Shown here piece by piece: positions 1 through 8,860 of a DNA stretch of 64,000 bases. Origin of the DNA: Anaerolineales bacterium (GTDB lineage: Bacteria; Chloroflexota; Anaerolineae; Anaerolineales; Villigracilaceae); assembly GCA_024710905.1 (NCBI GenBank), contig JANJTV010000036.1:1-64000 (forward strand), written 5' to 3'. Below the pieces are notes generated by a model, which ran no database searches, was not told the DNA's origin, and worked only from the letters and a program-made list of their open reading frames with translations. Position 1 is the stretch's first letter, and every line of letters starts with the position of its first letter. The position numbers were made by a program, and so were the translations under genes.

Positions 1-4
1 TCCT

Positions 5-1159
5 ATGAGTGTTGCTCCCCTCTCGCCGCCCATCTGGGTGGATCAGCCTGCCAGCCTGAAGAAACTTGCCGAGCACCTGGCCCGTCAGGCCTGTATTGCC
101 GTGGATACGGAAGCCAACTCCCTGCATGCCTATCACGAGCGTACCTGCCTGATTCAATTCTCCACATCAGAAAACGATTACCTGATTGACCCGCTCAATC
201 TGGTCGATCTCTCCCCCCTCGCAGATATTTTCGCCAACCAGGCCATTGAAAAAGTTTTCCACGCTGCAGAATATGATGTGTACCTGCTGGAACGTGAGTT
301 TAACTTCACCTTTAACAATATCTTCGACACGCAAATCGCCGCCCGTACCCTCGGCTATCCGGCCACAGGGCTTGGCGCCATCCTGGCCGACAAATTTGAA
401 GTACAAGTGGACAAACACTTCCAGAAAGCAAACTGGGGGCAGCGTCCCCTGCCAGGCGACCTGATCGACTATGCCCGCATGGATACCCACTACCTGATTA
501 CCTTGCGCAACCTGCTCTATCAGGAATTAAAAGAGCAGGACCGGTGGGAGCTGGCTCACGAAGACTTTCATCGCTGCTGTGTCGTTAATGGCCATAACAA
601 TATCGATCCCCGCGAGCGCTGGGAACGCATTTCAGGCAACCAAGACCTTTCCCCGCGCGAAAAAACGATCCTGCACGAACTCTGCCTGGGCCGTGAACGA
701 CTGGCTGAAAAACTTGACCGCCCTCTATTCAAAGTACTGGATGACCGGCTACTGCTGGAATTGGCACAAAAAGCACCAACCAACCGCCCACAATTGCACG
801 AATGCGGCCTGAGTGACCGCCAGATTGATCGCTTTGGGAAGGTTGTTTTAGATGCTATCAAGAAAGGCCAGCAAGCCCCGCTGGTAAAACCCACCCGCCT
901 TGAGCGGCCCGGCGAAGCGCAACTCAACCGCCTTCAACGGCTCAAAAACTGGCGGAAACGCGCCGCTAAAGAAATGGGCGTCGAATCGGATGTCATCCTG
1001 CCAAAGATCTATGTACATGCCCTGGCAGAACAAAACCCTCGCAGCCCGGAAGCCGTCCACCAGATTCTTAGTCCCATTCCCTGGCGTATGGAAAAATTTG
1101 GGGACCAGATTATCAAAGCCCTGGGCATACGCATTGCGACAACAGGAGAAACCACATGA
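5..1159 (+). CDS. rnd: Ribonuclease D (3'-5' exonuclease with C-terminal HRDC-like region)
   Basis: 384 aa ORF; DEDD exonuclease motifs VDTEANSLHAY..CLIQFS and DYARMDTHYL; HRDC-like C-terminus. Confidence 0.9.
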   Translation: MSVAPLSPPIWVDQPASLKKLAEHLARQACIAVDTEANSLHAYHERTCLIQFSTSENDYLIDPLNLVDLSPLADIFANQAIEKVFHAAEYDVYLLEREFNFTFNNIFDTQIAARTLGYPATGLGAILADKFEVQVDKHFQKANWGQRPLPGDLIDYARMDTHYLITLRNLLYQELKEQDRWELAHEDFHRCCVVNGHNNIDPRERWERISGNQDLSPREKTILHELCLGRERLAEKLDRPLFKVLDDRLLLELAQKAPTNRPQLHECGLSDRQIDRFGKVVLDAIKKGQQAPLVKPTRLERPGEAQLNRLQRLKNWRKRAAKEMGVESDVILPKIYVHALAEQNPRSPEAVHQILSPIPWRMEKFGDQIIKALGIRIATTGETT

Positions 1160-2550
1160 AAATTCGCTTTCATGGCGCAGCACAAACCGTCACCGGCTCA
1201 ATGCACCTGCTGGAAATCAACGGGAAGAAGCTTCTGCTGGAATGTGGCTTTTTCCAGGGCCGCCGCCAGGAAACCTACCATCGCAACAAGCACTTTCCCT
1301 TTGACCCATCCAGCATCGACGCAGTCATCCTCTCCCATGCCCACATTGACCACTCGGGCAACCTTCCCAATCTCGTCAAGCAAGGCTTCATCGGCTTAAT
1401 CCACGCAACGTCCGCCACGGTTGACCTTGCAGACATCATGCTGCAAGACTCCGGGCACATCCAGGAGTCAGATGCCATCTTCTTAAATAAACGGCGTGAG
1501 CGCACTGGGGGCGAGCTGGTTGAACCAATCTACACCAAGGAAGATGCGGAACGGGTACGACCGCAGCTCAAATCGGTCTCCTACGGCGTGGAATTCTCCC
1601 CGCTCCCCGGTGTTACCGCGTGCCTGCTGGAAGCCGGTCATATCCTCGGCTCGGCCAGCGTACATCTCACCATTGAAGAAAACAACCGCACCACCCGAAT
1701 TTGCTTTTCAGGCGACATTGGCCGCCATAACCTTCCCATCCTGCGAGACCCTGTCCTGCCGCAGCCGGTTGACCTGCTGATTATGGAAAGCACCTACGGC
1801 GATAAACCTCACCGCGATCCACGCGCTGCCTATGATGAATTACGTGCCACGCTGACTCGAACCATTAAGCGTGGTGGCAAAGTCATCATCCCCGCCTTTG
1901 CGGTGGGCCGTACCCAGGAACTTGTCTACAGTCTCCATCAGCTAGTGCACGAAGGGGATATTCCGAAAATTCCCGTTTATGTCGACAGCCCCCTGGCTGT
2001 CAACGCAACCGATATTTTCAAGAAACATCGTGAATGCTTTGACCAGGAAACCTGGGATTTCATGCAAAACAACCAGCATCCGGCGCTTGATTTCAAAGGA
2101 TTAACTTATATCCGTAATGTAAACGATTCTAAAGCCCTGAACGAGCGCACCGATCCAATGGTGATCATCTCCGCTTCAGGGATGGCAGAAAGTGGACGGA
2201 TATTGCACCACCTGAAAAACAATATTGAAAATCCACAGAATACCGTGCTGATTGTTTCCTGGCAAGCGCCACACACACTTGGCCGCCGCCTGGCAGATAA
2301 AGAAGAACAGGTCAAGATTTTTGGCGAAGTATACAATCGCCGCGCAGAAGTGGTCACCATTGGAGGCTTCTCAGCACATGCCGGGCAAGACCTGCTGTTG
2401 GAATATGCCCGCGCTGCCCAGGCAAAAAAACACGGTGTTTACCTGGTACACGGCGAAGAAAAAGCTGCCAACGCCCTACAGCAAAAACTCAAGGAAAATG
2501 GCATGCATAACGTGTGCTACCCAGAATTACACGAAAGCCTTGAAATCTGA
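1156..2550 (+). CDS. MBL-fold / beta-CASP RNA-metabolising exonuclease-like hydrolase
   Basis: 464 aa; LSHAHIDHSGNLP metallo-beta-lactamase motif, STYGD, beta-CASP and FSAHAGQ motifs; ATGA overlap with rnd. Confidence 0.9.
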   Translation: MKIRFHGAAQTVTGSMHLLEINGKKLLLECGFFQGRRQETYHRNKHFPFDPSSIDAVILSHAHIDHSGNLPNLVKQGFIGLIHATSATVDLADIMLQDSGHIQESDAIFLNKRRERTGGELVEPIYTKEDAERVRPQLKSVSYGVEFSPLPGVTACLLEAGHILGSASVHLTIEENNRTTRICFSGDIGRHNLPILRDPVLPQPVDLLIMESTYGDKPHRDPRAAYDELRATLTRTIKRGGKVIIPAFAVGRTQELVYSLHQLVHEGDIPKIPVYVDSPLAVNATDIFKKHRECFDQETWDFMQNNQHPALDFKGLTYIRNVNDSKALNERTDPMVIISASGMAESGRILHHLKNNIENPQNTVLIVSWQAPHTLGRRLADKEEQVKIFGEVYNRRAEVVTIGGFSAHAGQDLLLEYARAAQAKKHGVYLVHGEEKAANALQQKLKENGMHNVCYPELHESLEI

Positions 2551-2572
2551 CAACGAGCCCATATAATCATTT

Positions 2573-2610
2573 CACCACCCAGGAAGAGAACCTACCCTTC
2601 CTGGGTGGTG
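2573..2610 (+). terminator. Strong hairpin after the beta-CASP gene (terminator or attenuator-like, no clear U-tract)
   Basis: Perfect 14-bp stem CACCACCCAGGAAG / CTTCCTGGGTGGTG with 10-nt loop. Confidence 0.6.
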
Positions 2611-2620
2611 CACTTAAAAG

Positions 2621-2651
2621 AGTAGGGTTGAATAGTAGGGTTAACCCTACT
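2621..2651. promoter_or_regulatory. Array of three AGTAGGGTT half-sites (direct + palindromic), putative operator
   Basis: AGTAGGGTT at 2621-2629 and 2634-2642, AACCCTACT at 2643-2651; the last two form a perfect 18-bp palindrome. Confidence 0.4.
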
Positions 2652-2737
2652 GCCTGATTGGTTCCAGGGGGGCATAATAAAAACACCAAAATCCGCATTA
2701 TTGATCGCGGTTCAACCGACCCCAAAGGAGAAACGCC

Positions 2738-5620
2738 ATGAAACAAAGCAATCCCTTTCACATCCTGGTCAGCGCGCTAATTATCCTGACCCTCTTGCTC
2801 GGTGCCGTGCCGCTGCAAACGGCCCTGGCACAAGTCGGCGGGCCGGGCGGACCATCCCCATCCTGCACGCCAGACTCCACCACCGGGGCCACCTGCCCCG
2901 AGGAAGAGCAGCCTGATCTTTCAGCTGCACCAACAATCTTCCCCACGCCGACCCCGTTCGGATTCCGCCTGCCCCCGCCCCCGGAGGAAAACCCATTCCG
3001 GCCAACACCCTTCGGATTCCGCAATCCTGCCACACCCACCCCGCCCCTTCCTTTGGCAAATCCGGACAACCCCAATCTTGACCTGGAAGTCTGGGCGATT
3101 GAAGTCACCCAGGGCCTGCAAGACCTGGAAAACCGCATGCCACTGGTCGCCGAGCGTGGAACTGTGATACGCGTCTATGTTCGCTCCAAGAGCGGTACGA
3201 TTTATGGTATACGCGGCATGATGCAAATTACCCAGAATGGCAAAGTGGCCGGGGTCGTGCATTCCTATAACCAGCCCATAGCTGCATATGAAAATGGTGG
3301 TGATCGTCTTGAGCTGAATCACACACTTAACTTCTATGTACCGATTGACACGCGTAAAGGGGATGTAACATACAAGGTATTTGCCTATCCAGTGAATACC
3401 AATTTCCCATTTCAATATGAAATCACACCGGAAAACAACTTTTTCGAAGTGGACGTGGAATACCAGCCTGGCTCAAGTGTAACTATCGTCATGCCCAGTA
3501 TCCACATGCATGATTATGATGAAAAAAAGATTTTCATTGAGACGACTAAAGATTATAAATTCGACGTCAACGCAATCCGCATTGGGATGGATTTGATGAG
3601 ATTTTATCCAGTCGTTGATGTGGAAATCGTCTCTGACATTGTCAAAATCTACCCCAACATCCCCCATGGACCAGTTCACGAGGGAGACTGGACGTTTATT
3701 AATAACGGTTCGGCGCCAAGCGAAATATTAGCCAAGATCCAAGCCTACAGGGATGAAGAGAATGGCAATTATAAAGACGATTTTTGGTATGGCATGCTGG
3801 ACCCATCCCTACCATGGTGGTGGAATATCCTCGACGATGAGGGGAATAAAACCTTCGATGAAGAAGGAAACGAGAGAAAATTCTTTGCCACAGGTATGTC
3901 AAATGGCACAGTCGCGATAGGACTAATGCTCACTAATTTTGATAAGAACTCCCCGTGGTGGGTGGAAGGTGGCGTAACTGCAGCTCACGAGGGTGGTCAC
4001 AACTATGGACTGGGTCATTATTTATGCGCCGGAAGTGAACCGCTGGGCGGAAGTGTTGATCCCAATTATCCATATCCAGAAGATACAACTGATGATGGTG
4101 ACCCAGACGACAATTCGGATAACGTAGTCAATTGCAGTATCGCTGCTGTCGATCCTGAAGGTTTCTACGGATTTGATTGGTATTACCACAACTGGCCGCA
4201 CCTGATTGAACCGACAGTCATCAGCAACGACCCGGCAGAGGCTACCCCCAACCGCGGTTTTCCACTGATGGGTTACCGTCGCCCACAATATGTGGATGTT
4301 TACACCTACTGTACTTTACTAAATGAGTTTGGAGTGCCGTGCAGCCTGGGAGACCTCGGCGTAACCTATATTCCAGACTCGATTAAACTCGCCAGTCTTA
4401 ACAACCTGCCCTTCCAGCACGGAGAAGATGGAGAATATCCAGAATACTTGCAAGGTGCCAGTGAATTCATCAGAGTGTACGGTGTAATTGACTACCTTAA
4501 CGATTCCGCATCCTTTATCGAAGTAATACGAACTGACTTTCTTACCGATACCCAGGTCGAATCAGTCATCACCCACGCCGGCCACGTACACCATGCTGAA
4601 GAAGAAGGCTTATCAACCACCTATACACTTACGCTGGATGATGCAAACGGAATGACTTTATTCAGCTTACCCATCTACAATACTGAATCCCCTCACGACC
4701 AGGCCATTGGCCAGAGCGTTTCAGAAGTGGCACCTTTCCTTCCTGAAACGAAATATATACGAATACGTGATAACGGGAACATTCTTGCTGAAAGAATTGT
4801 CAGTAACAATTCCCCGAGGGTCGTAATCAATACACAGAATAGCGGCGAGCAGCTTATTCTGCCAGTAACGATTTCCTGGTATGGTGTGGACCCTGATGGC
4901 GATAAGTTGACCTATATGTTGCAATACAGTCACGACGGCGGGCAAACCTGGAAACCACTACTCAAAGACATCACCACCACGGGTGTAATTCTCGAATCTT
5001 TCGACGGCATGCCCGGCAGTGATAACGGTCTCTTCCGCGTAATTGCGAACGATGGAGTCAATACAGGCTCAGATACCACCGATACCACCTTCAGCATCCC
5101 AGATCGCGGTCCTTCCACGCTTATCTTCACACCTATCAATGCCATTGCCCTTCCCCAGGGAAGCGCAGCCTACTTCACCGGACAATCCATCGACCTTGAA
5201 GATGGCTCGCTGAGCGGGGAATCCCTGGTCTGGAGCTCCGACCTAGATGGTGTGCTCGGCAATGGCAAGGAGGTAATTGTGTACACCCTCTCGCCTGGCG
5301 TGCATGAAATCAAACTAACCGGTACTGACTCAAAGGGCCAAGCCGGCGAGGCGATAGTTTATGTCAACGTTGACCCGAACAGCGTCATTGAATTGCCTAG
5401 CCAGCAGGAAATCAATGAAGCGACCGCCATCCTGAATGGAGACTGGCCCGAGCAAGCCAACCCTGGCCCCGAAACAGATTCATCCGGGCAGGCCCAGCCC
5501 GAAGCGGAATCCCCGCCCACCGAAGCGGAATCCACGCTACCGGTGGGCTTGCTGGTCGGCATTGGAGCTGTCTTGCTCCTCGTGGTGGGATTCTTCATCC
5601 TGCGCGGCCGTAATAAATAG
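2738..5620 (+). CDS. Secreted, membrane-anchored metzincin-like zinc metalloprotease
   Basis: 960 aa; signal peptide, Pro/Thr-rich linker, HEGGHNYGLGH (HExxHxxGxxH) at 3986-4018, downstream LMGY candidate Met-turn, Ig-like repeats, C-terminal TM plus RGRNK; SD AAAGGAG. Confidence 0.85.
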   Translation: MKQSNPFHILVSALIILTLLLGAVPLQTALAQVGGPGGPSPSCTPDSTTGATCPEEEQPDLSAAPTIFPTPTPFGFRLPPPPEENPFRPTPFGFRNPATPTPPLPLANPDNPNLDLEVWAIEVTQGLQDLENRMPLVAERGTVIRVYVRSKSGTIYGIRGMMQITQNGKVAGVVHSYNQPIAAYENGGDRLELNHTLNFYVPIDTRKGDVTYKVFAYPVNTNFPFQYEITPENNFFEVDVEYQPGSSVTIVMPSIHMHDYDEKKIFIETTKDYKFDVNAIRIGMDLMRFYPVVDVEIVSDIVKIYPNIPHGPVHEGDWTFINNGSAPSEILAKIQAYRDEENGNYKDDFWYGMLDPSLPWWWNILDDEGNKTFDEEGNERKFFATGMSNGTVAIGLMLTNFDKNSPWWVEGGVTAAHEGGHNYGLGHYLCAGSEPLGGSVDPNYPYPEDTTDDGDPDDNSDNVVNCSIAAVDPEGFYGFDWYYHNWPHLIEPTVISNDPAEATPNRGFPLMGYRRPQYVDVYTYCTLLNEFGVPCSLGDLGVTYIPDSIKLASLNNLPFQHGEDGEYPEYLQGASEFIRVYGVIDYLNDSASFIEVIRTDFLTDTQVESVITHAGHVHHAEEEGLSTTYTLTLDDANGMTLFSLPIYNTESPHDQAIGQSVSEVAPFLPETKYIRIRDNGNILAERIVSNNSPRVVINTQNSGEQLILPVTISWYGVDPDGDKLTYMLQYSHDGGQTWKPLLKDITTTGVILESFDGMPGSDNGLFRVIANDGVNTGSDTTDTTFSIPDRGPSTLIFTPINAIALPQGSAAYFTGQSIDLEDGSLSGESLVWSSDLDGVLGNGKEVIVYTLSPGVHEIKLTGTDSKGQAGEAIVYVNVDPNSVIELPSQQEINEATAILNGDWPEQANPGPETDSSGQAQPEAESPPTEAESTLPVGLLVGIGAVLLLVVGFFILRGRNK

Positions 5621-5637
5621 CTTATCGACCTTACACA

Positions 5638-5667
5638 GGGAGCCTGTCCGAAATCGGACAGGCTCCC
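5638..5667 (+). terminator. Intrinsic terminator-like hairpin after the metalloprotease
   Basis: GGGAGCCTGTCCGA-AA-TCGGACAGGCTCCC followed by TAAATTT. Confidence 0.75.
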
Positions 5668-5700
5668 TAAATTTCCGATGGTCATCATCCCATTTTGGGT

Positions 5701-5706
5701 TATAAT
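5701..5706 (+). promoter_or_regulatory. -10 element for tRNA-Ser
   Basis: TATAAT 21 nt upstream of the tRNA 5' end. Confidence 0.5.
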
Positions 5707-5726
5707 TCCCGCCCGCACGCCCCTTT

Positions 5727-5814
5727 GGAGAGGTGCCAGAGTGGTTGAATGGGGCGGTCTCGAAAACCGTTGTGGTCCTCCGGGCCACCGTGGGTTCGAA
5801 TCCCACCCTCTCCG
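5727..5814 (+). tRNA. tRNA-Ser (anticodon CGA)
   Basis: Acceptor GGAGAGG/CCTCTCC, anticodon loop CTCGAAA, long class II variable arm, T-loop GGGTTCGAATCCC, G73. Confidence 0.95.
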
Positions 5815-5820
5815 CTGCAG

Positions 5821-5847
5821 CCCCGACGAATCCAGTCGGGGTTTTTG
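5821..5847 (+). terminator. tRNA-Ser terminator
   Basis: CCCCGAC-gaatcca-GTCGGGG followed by TTTTT. Confidence 0.85.
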
Positions 5848-5871
5848 CTTGCCACCCTGCGTCTCCATAGA

Positions 5872-5935
5872 GGGGATGCTATTCAAATCCCACATCTCCA
5901 CTGCAGCCCCGATGAAATCCTGTCGGGGGTTTTTG
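5872..5935 (+). pseudogene. Degenerate tRNA-Ser 3'-end copy with duplicated terminator
   Basis: ATTCAAATCCCACATCTCCACTGCAGCCCCGATGAAATCCTGTCGGGGGTTTTTGCTT aligns with tRNA-Ser 3' end and terminator (5795-5850); GGGGATG/CATCTCC can form a 7-bp acceptor-like stem. Confidence 0.5.
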
Positions 5936-5938
5936 CTT

Positions 5939-6358
5939 TTATTTCCTTTCCAAAACCACGAGTGACGCGCCATCTGCCGATGTGATTATCAGAGAGTTCC
6001 CCGAAAGGGCATAGCCAACCTCGCCCGACAACACGGCAAACACACCCTGCTCCTGCTCCATACGACCATCATCCAGGCAGGCCATCATGGTGGAAGCAAT
6101 TGCAGAGAATCTGATCGTATTCCCGTTCACAGAATATGTCCCGGAGAACTGGTTGCACCCGGCATTGCCATTCACCTTGCCATCCGGGTTAAAATTTACA
6201 CTGGTATCAACGCCTATCACTGTCGGGATGGGGCTTCCCTTCGGGCCATAAGAAACAATCCGCCACTCACCCACAAGAGCCGGTGATGCGGTGGAACAAG
6301 CCATTAGCGCAAAGCAAATGGCCACCGTCATAAAGAATATTGGTTGTTTCGAACTCAT
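5939..6358 (-). CDS. META-domain (HslJ-like) lipoprotein
   Basis: Lipobox LMAC; GEWRIVSYG...NGNAGCNQFSGTY motif; SD GGAG upstream of the ATG at 6358. Confidence 0.75.
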   Translation of the reverse strand: MSSKQPIFFMTVAICFALMACSTASPALVGEWRIVSYGPKGSPIPTVIGVDTSVNFNPDGKVNGNAGCNQFSGTYSVNGNTIRFSAIASTMMACLDDGRMEQEQGVFAVLSGEVGYALSGNSLIITSADGASLVVLERK

Positions 6359-6479
6359 TGTTATCTCCATTTTTCTTTCGTTTATTTAGGAATATAACGT
6401 TTAACGGGCCTTCTTTGTTCCTAAACAAAGAATTGCGTGGAAAACAGAGTTATTGTAAACTTTAAAAAAGGAGGCTCGC

Positions 6480-6923
6480 ATGACGGAAAATCAAACCTGG
6501 ATCAAAAGCACTGCCGCCATCATCCTAAAAGGGGCAGCCTGGTTAAGCTACTTGGCCTGTGTATTATCAACATTCCTATACCTTGATTCTTTCAGCGGGG
6601 TGAATGGCGGGTGGGCCTTTATCATCATGATCATCTTGTTTGCCCCTGCATTCATCGTCTTTCTCATCACGGGCGGCATCACTCAAAAACTGGATGTCGG
6701 GTTTGCAAAGACCTTTTTTGCCCAGAATTTGTTGCTGGTACTCCTGGGCATTTTTGGGATACTGATCCTATTCGTGACCACCCAGAATAATGAAACCAGA
6801 AGCCTGTACGGTCCACCAGACGTTACACACCCTGAAACCCTGAAGATGCTTGTGATACTTCTCCTTTTACCAGGCGGTCTGGGTATGGGACTGAGTAAAA
6901 TATTGCCAAACCCAAAGGGCTAA
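6480..6923 (+). CDS. Hypothetical multi-pass membrane protein
   Basis: 147 aa with several hydrophobic segments; AAGGAGG SD. Confidence 0.65.
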   Translation: MTENQTWIKSTAAIILKGAAWLSYLACVLSTFLYLDSFSGVNGGWAFIIMIILFAPAFIVFLITGGITQKLDVGFAKTFFAQNLLLVLLGIFGILILFVTTQNNETRSLYGPPDVTHPETLKMLVILLLLPGGLGMGLSKILPNPKG

Positions 6924-6938
6924 AATCTTTTGTGTGCA

Positions 6939-7244
6939 ATGAAAAACTTGGATCAACCCCGCGCTCCCACCTTTCACATCTTTCTGGCGGGCATCTTCGG
7001 TAGCCTGCTGGCGGCATGGATGCCTGTCTTGCTGTTCAGCGCAGGCACGCAATTGGCTGCCATTCTCACCGTTCTAGCCGTGTTGACCGGTTGGCTGCCG
7101 GGTCTGTTCGGGTCGATCCTGGGCGAGATTGCCTGGTCCAAAACTGGCGGCAAGCGCGCCGCCTGGCAGCTGGCGCTGGCTTTCCTGGCTGGCCTGGTGG
7201 CAGTATTTTTCGCCTGGCAAACCAACCAGCCTAATATTTTCTAA
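6939..7244 (+). CDS. Hypothetical small membrane protein
   Basis: About 101 aa, hydrophobic helices; start placed at ATG 6939, followed by a bidirectional terminator. Confidence 0.55.
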   Translation: MKNLDQPRAPTFHIFLAGIFGSLLAAWMPVLLFSAGTQLAAILTVLAVLTGWLPGLFGSILGEIAWSKTGGKRAAWQLALAFLAGLVAVFFAWQTNQPNIF

Positions 7245-7251
7245 CAAACAA

Positions 7252-7277
7252 AAAACGGGAGAAATGTCTCCCGTTTT
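7252..7277. terminator. Bidirectional intrinsic terminator
   Basis: AAAACGGGAGA-AATG-TCTCCCGTTTT between convergent genes. Confidence 0.85.
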
Positions 7278-7279
7278 AC

Positions 7280-8107
7280 TTACCCGTATAACTCTTTCCT
7301 GAAAAACTCCGGCAGGGCAAAAGCTGCCTTGTGCACATCAGGGTTGATGTAATTATTCGCGCCGGGCGGCATGGCTTTGCCCAATCCGTTCGTCCAGGGG
7401 GTGTCAGAGACATACATGAAACCAATCCCGCCGCCCGGGTAGGTGGGGATCTGGGCGTAGTAGTAGGCCGGGTTTTTCGTCAGTTGCCGGGCGGTCTGGT
7501 AAATGGTCTTAATTAAGCTTGTGTCAAAATAAGGCTGCTCGCATTGGGTGGCAGCCGCCCCGCCGGGAGCCAGAGCCCGCACCATCAGCCTGTAAAACTC
7601 ATCGCTGAACAGGCGCTCGGCCATGCCGATCGGATCGGTCGTATCGGAGATGATCACGTCGAACTGGCCGGGATTCTCCTCCAGGTAGCCAAACGCATCG
7701 CGCACGAGAAGCGTTGCTCGTGAGTCTGCCCACGGATCCCCAAAAGTGGGGAAGTATTTACGCGAATAATCCACCACTTTTTGGTCAAGTTCACACACCA
7801 CTGCCTGCTGCACAGACGAGTAACGCAGCACCTGCTGCAACGAACCGCCGTCACCGCCGCCGACAATCAGCACTCGCTTTGGGTTTTCGACTGCCAACAT
7901 GGGCACATGGGCGATCATTTCGTGGTAGCCCATGTTGTCACGCTCGGTCAGTTGGATGATTCCGTCCAGGATGAGCGCGTTGCCAAAATACTCCGTTTCC
8001 AGCATCTGCAGGTGCTGGTATTCGGTTTGTTCATCAGCCAGTACACGTTTCACCCGTACGCCCTTGCGGTAGTACGGGTGAAGTTCTTCAGTAAACCAGA
8101 TGCTCAT
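7280..8107 (-). CDS. speE: Spermidine synthase (polyamine aminopropyltransferase)
   Basis: 275 aa; ALILDGIIQLTERDNMGYHEMIAHVP, VLIVGGGDGG. Confidence 0.95.
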   Translation of the reverse strand: MSIWFTEELHPYYRKGVRVKRVLADEQTEYQHLQMLETEYFGNALILDGIIQLTERDNMGYHEMIAHVPMLAVENPKRVLIVGGGDGGSLQQVLRYSSVQQAVVCELDQKVVDYSRKYFPTFGDPWADSRATLLVRDAFGYLEENPGQFDVIISDTTDPIGMAERLFSDEFYRLMVRALAPGGAAATQCEQPYFDTSLIKTIYQTARQLTKNPAYYYAQIPTYPGGGIGFMYVSDTPWTNGLGKAMPPGANNYINPDVHKAAFALPEFFRKELYG

Positions 8108-8120
8108 AGCAAGCCCGTCT

Positions 8121-8507
8121 TTATTCTGCCACCGGCAGCTTCATGGACAGCGAGACCTGTGGTACTTCAGCATCGCGGTCAATCTTGCGCAGGGTGAATG
8201 AATCGGCACCGAACGACTGTTTAATCTTCTGGATCAGGGGCAGCATATCCATGCCAATCGCACAGGTGAACAGGTCAATGGCGCAGTAGCCATGCTCCGG
8301 CCAGGCATGCAGGCTGGCATGCGACTCGGCCAGCAGCAAAAAACCGGTGAACCCGTGCGGGCTAAATTTGTATAAACCTTCATCCACAACCGTCAGGCCG
8401 CTTTCACGCACCGCCTGGGCAAACAGGGAGTAAGCCCGTTCGCTATCCATCAGGATTTCCCGGTTGCAGTTGCTGAGATCGCAAATGTAATGCTCTCCCA
8501 ATTTCAT
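8121..8507 (-). CDS. speD: S-adenosylmethionine decarboxylase proenzyme (SpeD, class 1B type)
   Basis: AESHASLHAWPEHGYCAIDLFTC cleavage/active-site motif; GGAGGTG SD before MKLGEHY start. Confidence 0.93.
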   Translation of the reverse strand: MKLGEHYICDLSNCNREILMDSERAYSLFAQAVRESGLTVVDEGLYKFSPHGFTGFLLLAESHASLHAWPEHGYCAIDLFTCAIGMDMLPLIQKIKQSFGADSFTLRKIDRDAEVPQVSLSMKLPVAE

Positions 8508-8860
8508 ACTTGTTTTCACTCTCACCTCCAAAAATAATTTGAAGTCGAGATTTTCGTGCCAACTGCCCTGCATGTCAATCTTTGCAAGGAGCGAATAATC
8601 GTCAGGTTTTCAGGTTTTTTTTTGAATTTCCATCACTGCTACAGCAATCACATCACCAAAACTCAATGATTTGCCCGTGTACACAACGATTCTTTTTGCG
8701 GCAATTCAAAATAGTCAAAATATTGCACGCCATGCTGCCCGTTCGTCATTTAACTCTGTAATAACGGACACAAAAATGCCGATTGGGCAAACTGACCATT
8801 GAATTATGTCTTAATCGGATGCAGGCAAAATCAGGCAGGCTCCCCCGCGTCTGATGCCGT

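Noticed and set aside
5359-5973. 204 aa minus-strand ORF spanning the tRNA-Ser gene
   Set aside because: Overlaps the tRNA, terminators and metalloprotease C-terminus; contains the typical mistranslated-tRNA string RRGWDSNPRWPGGPQ.
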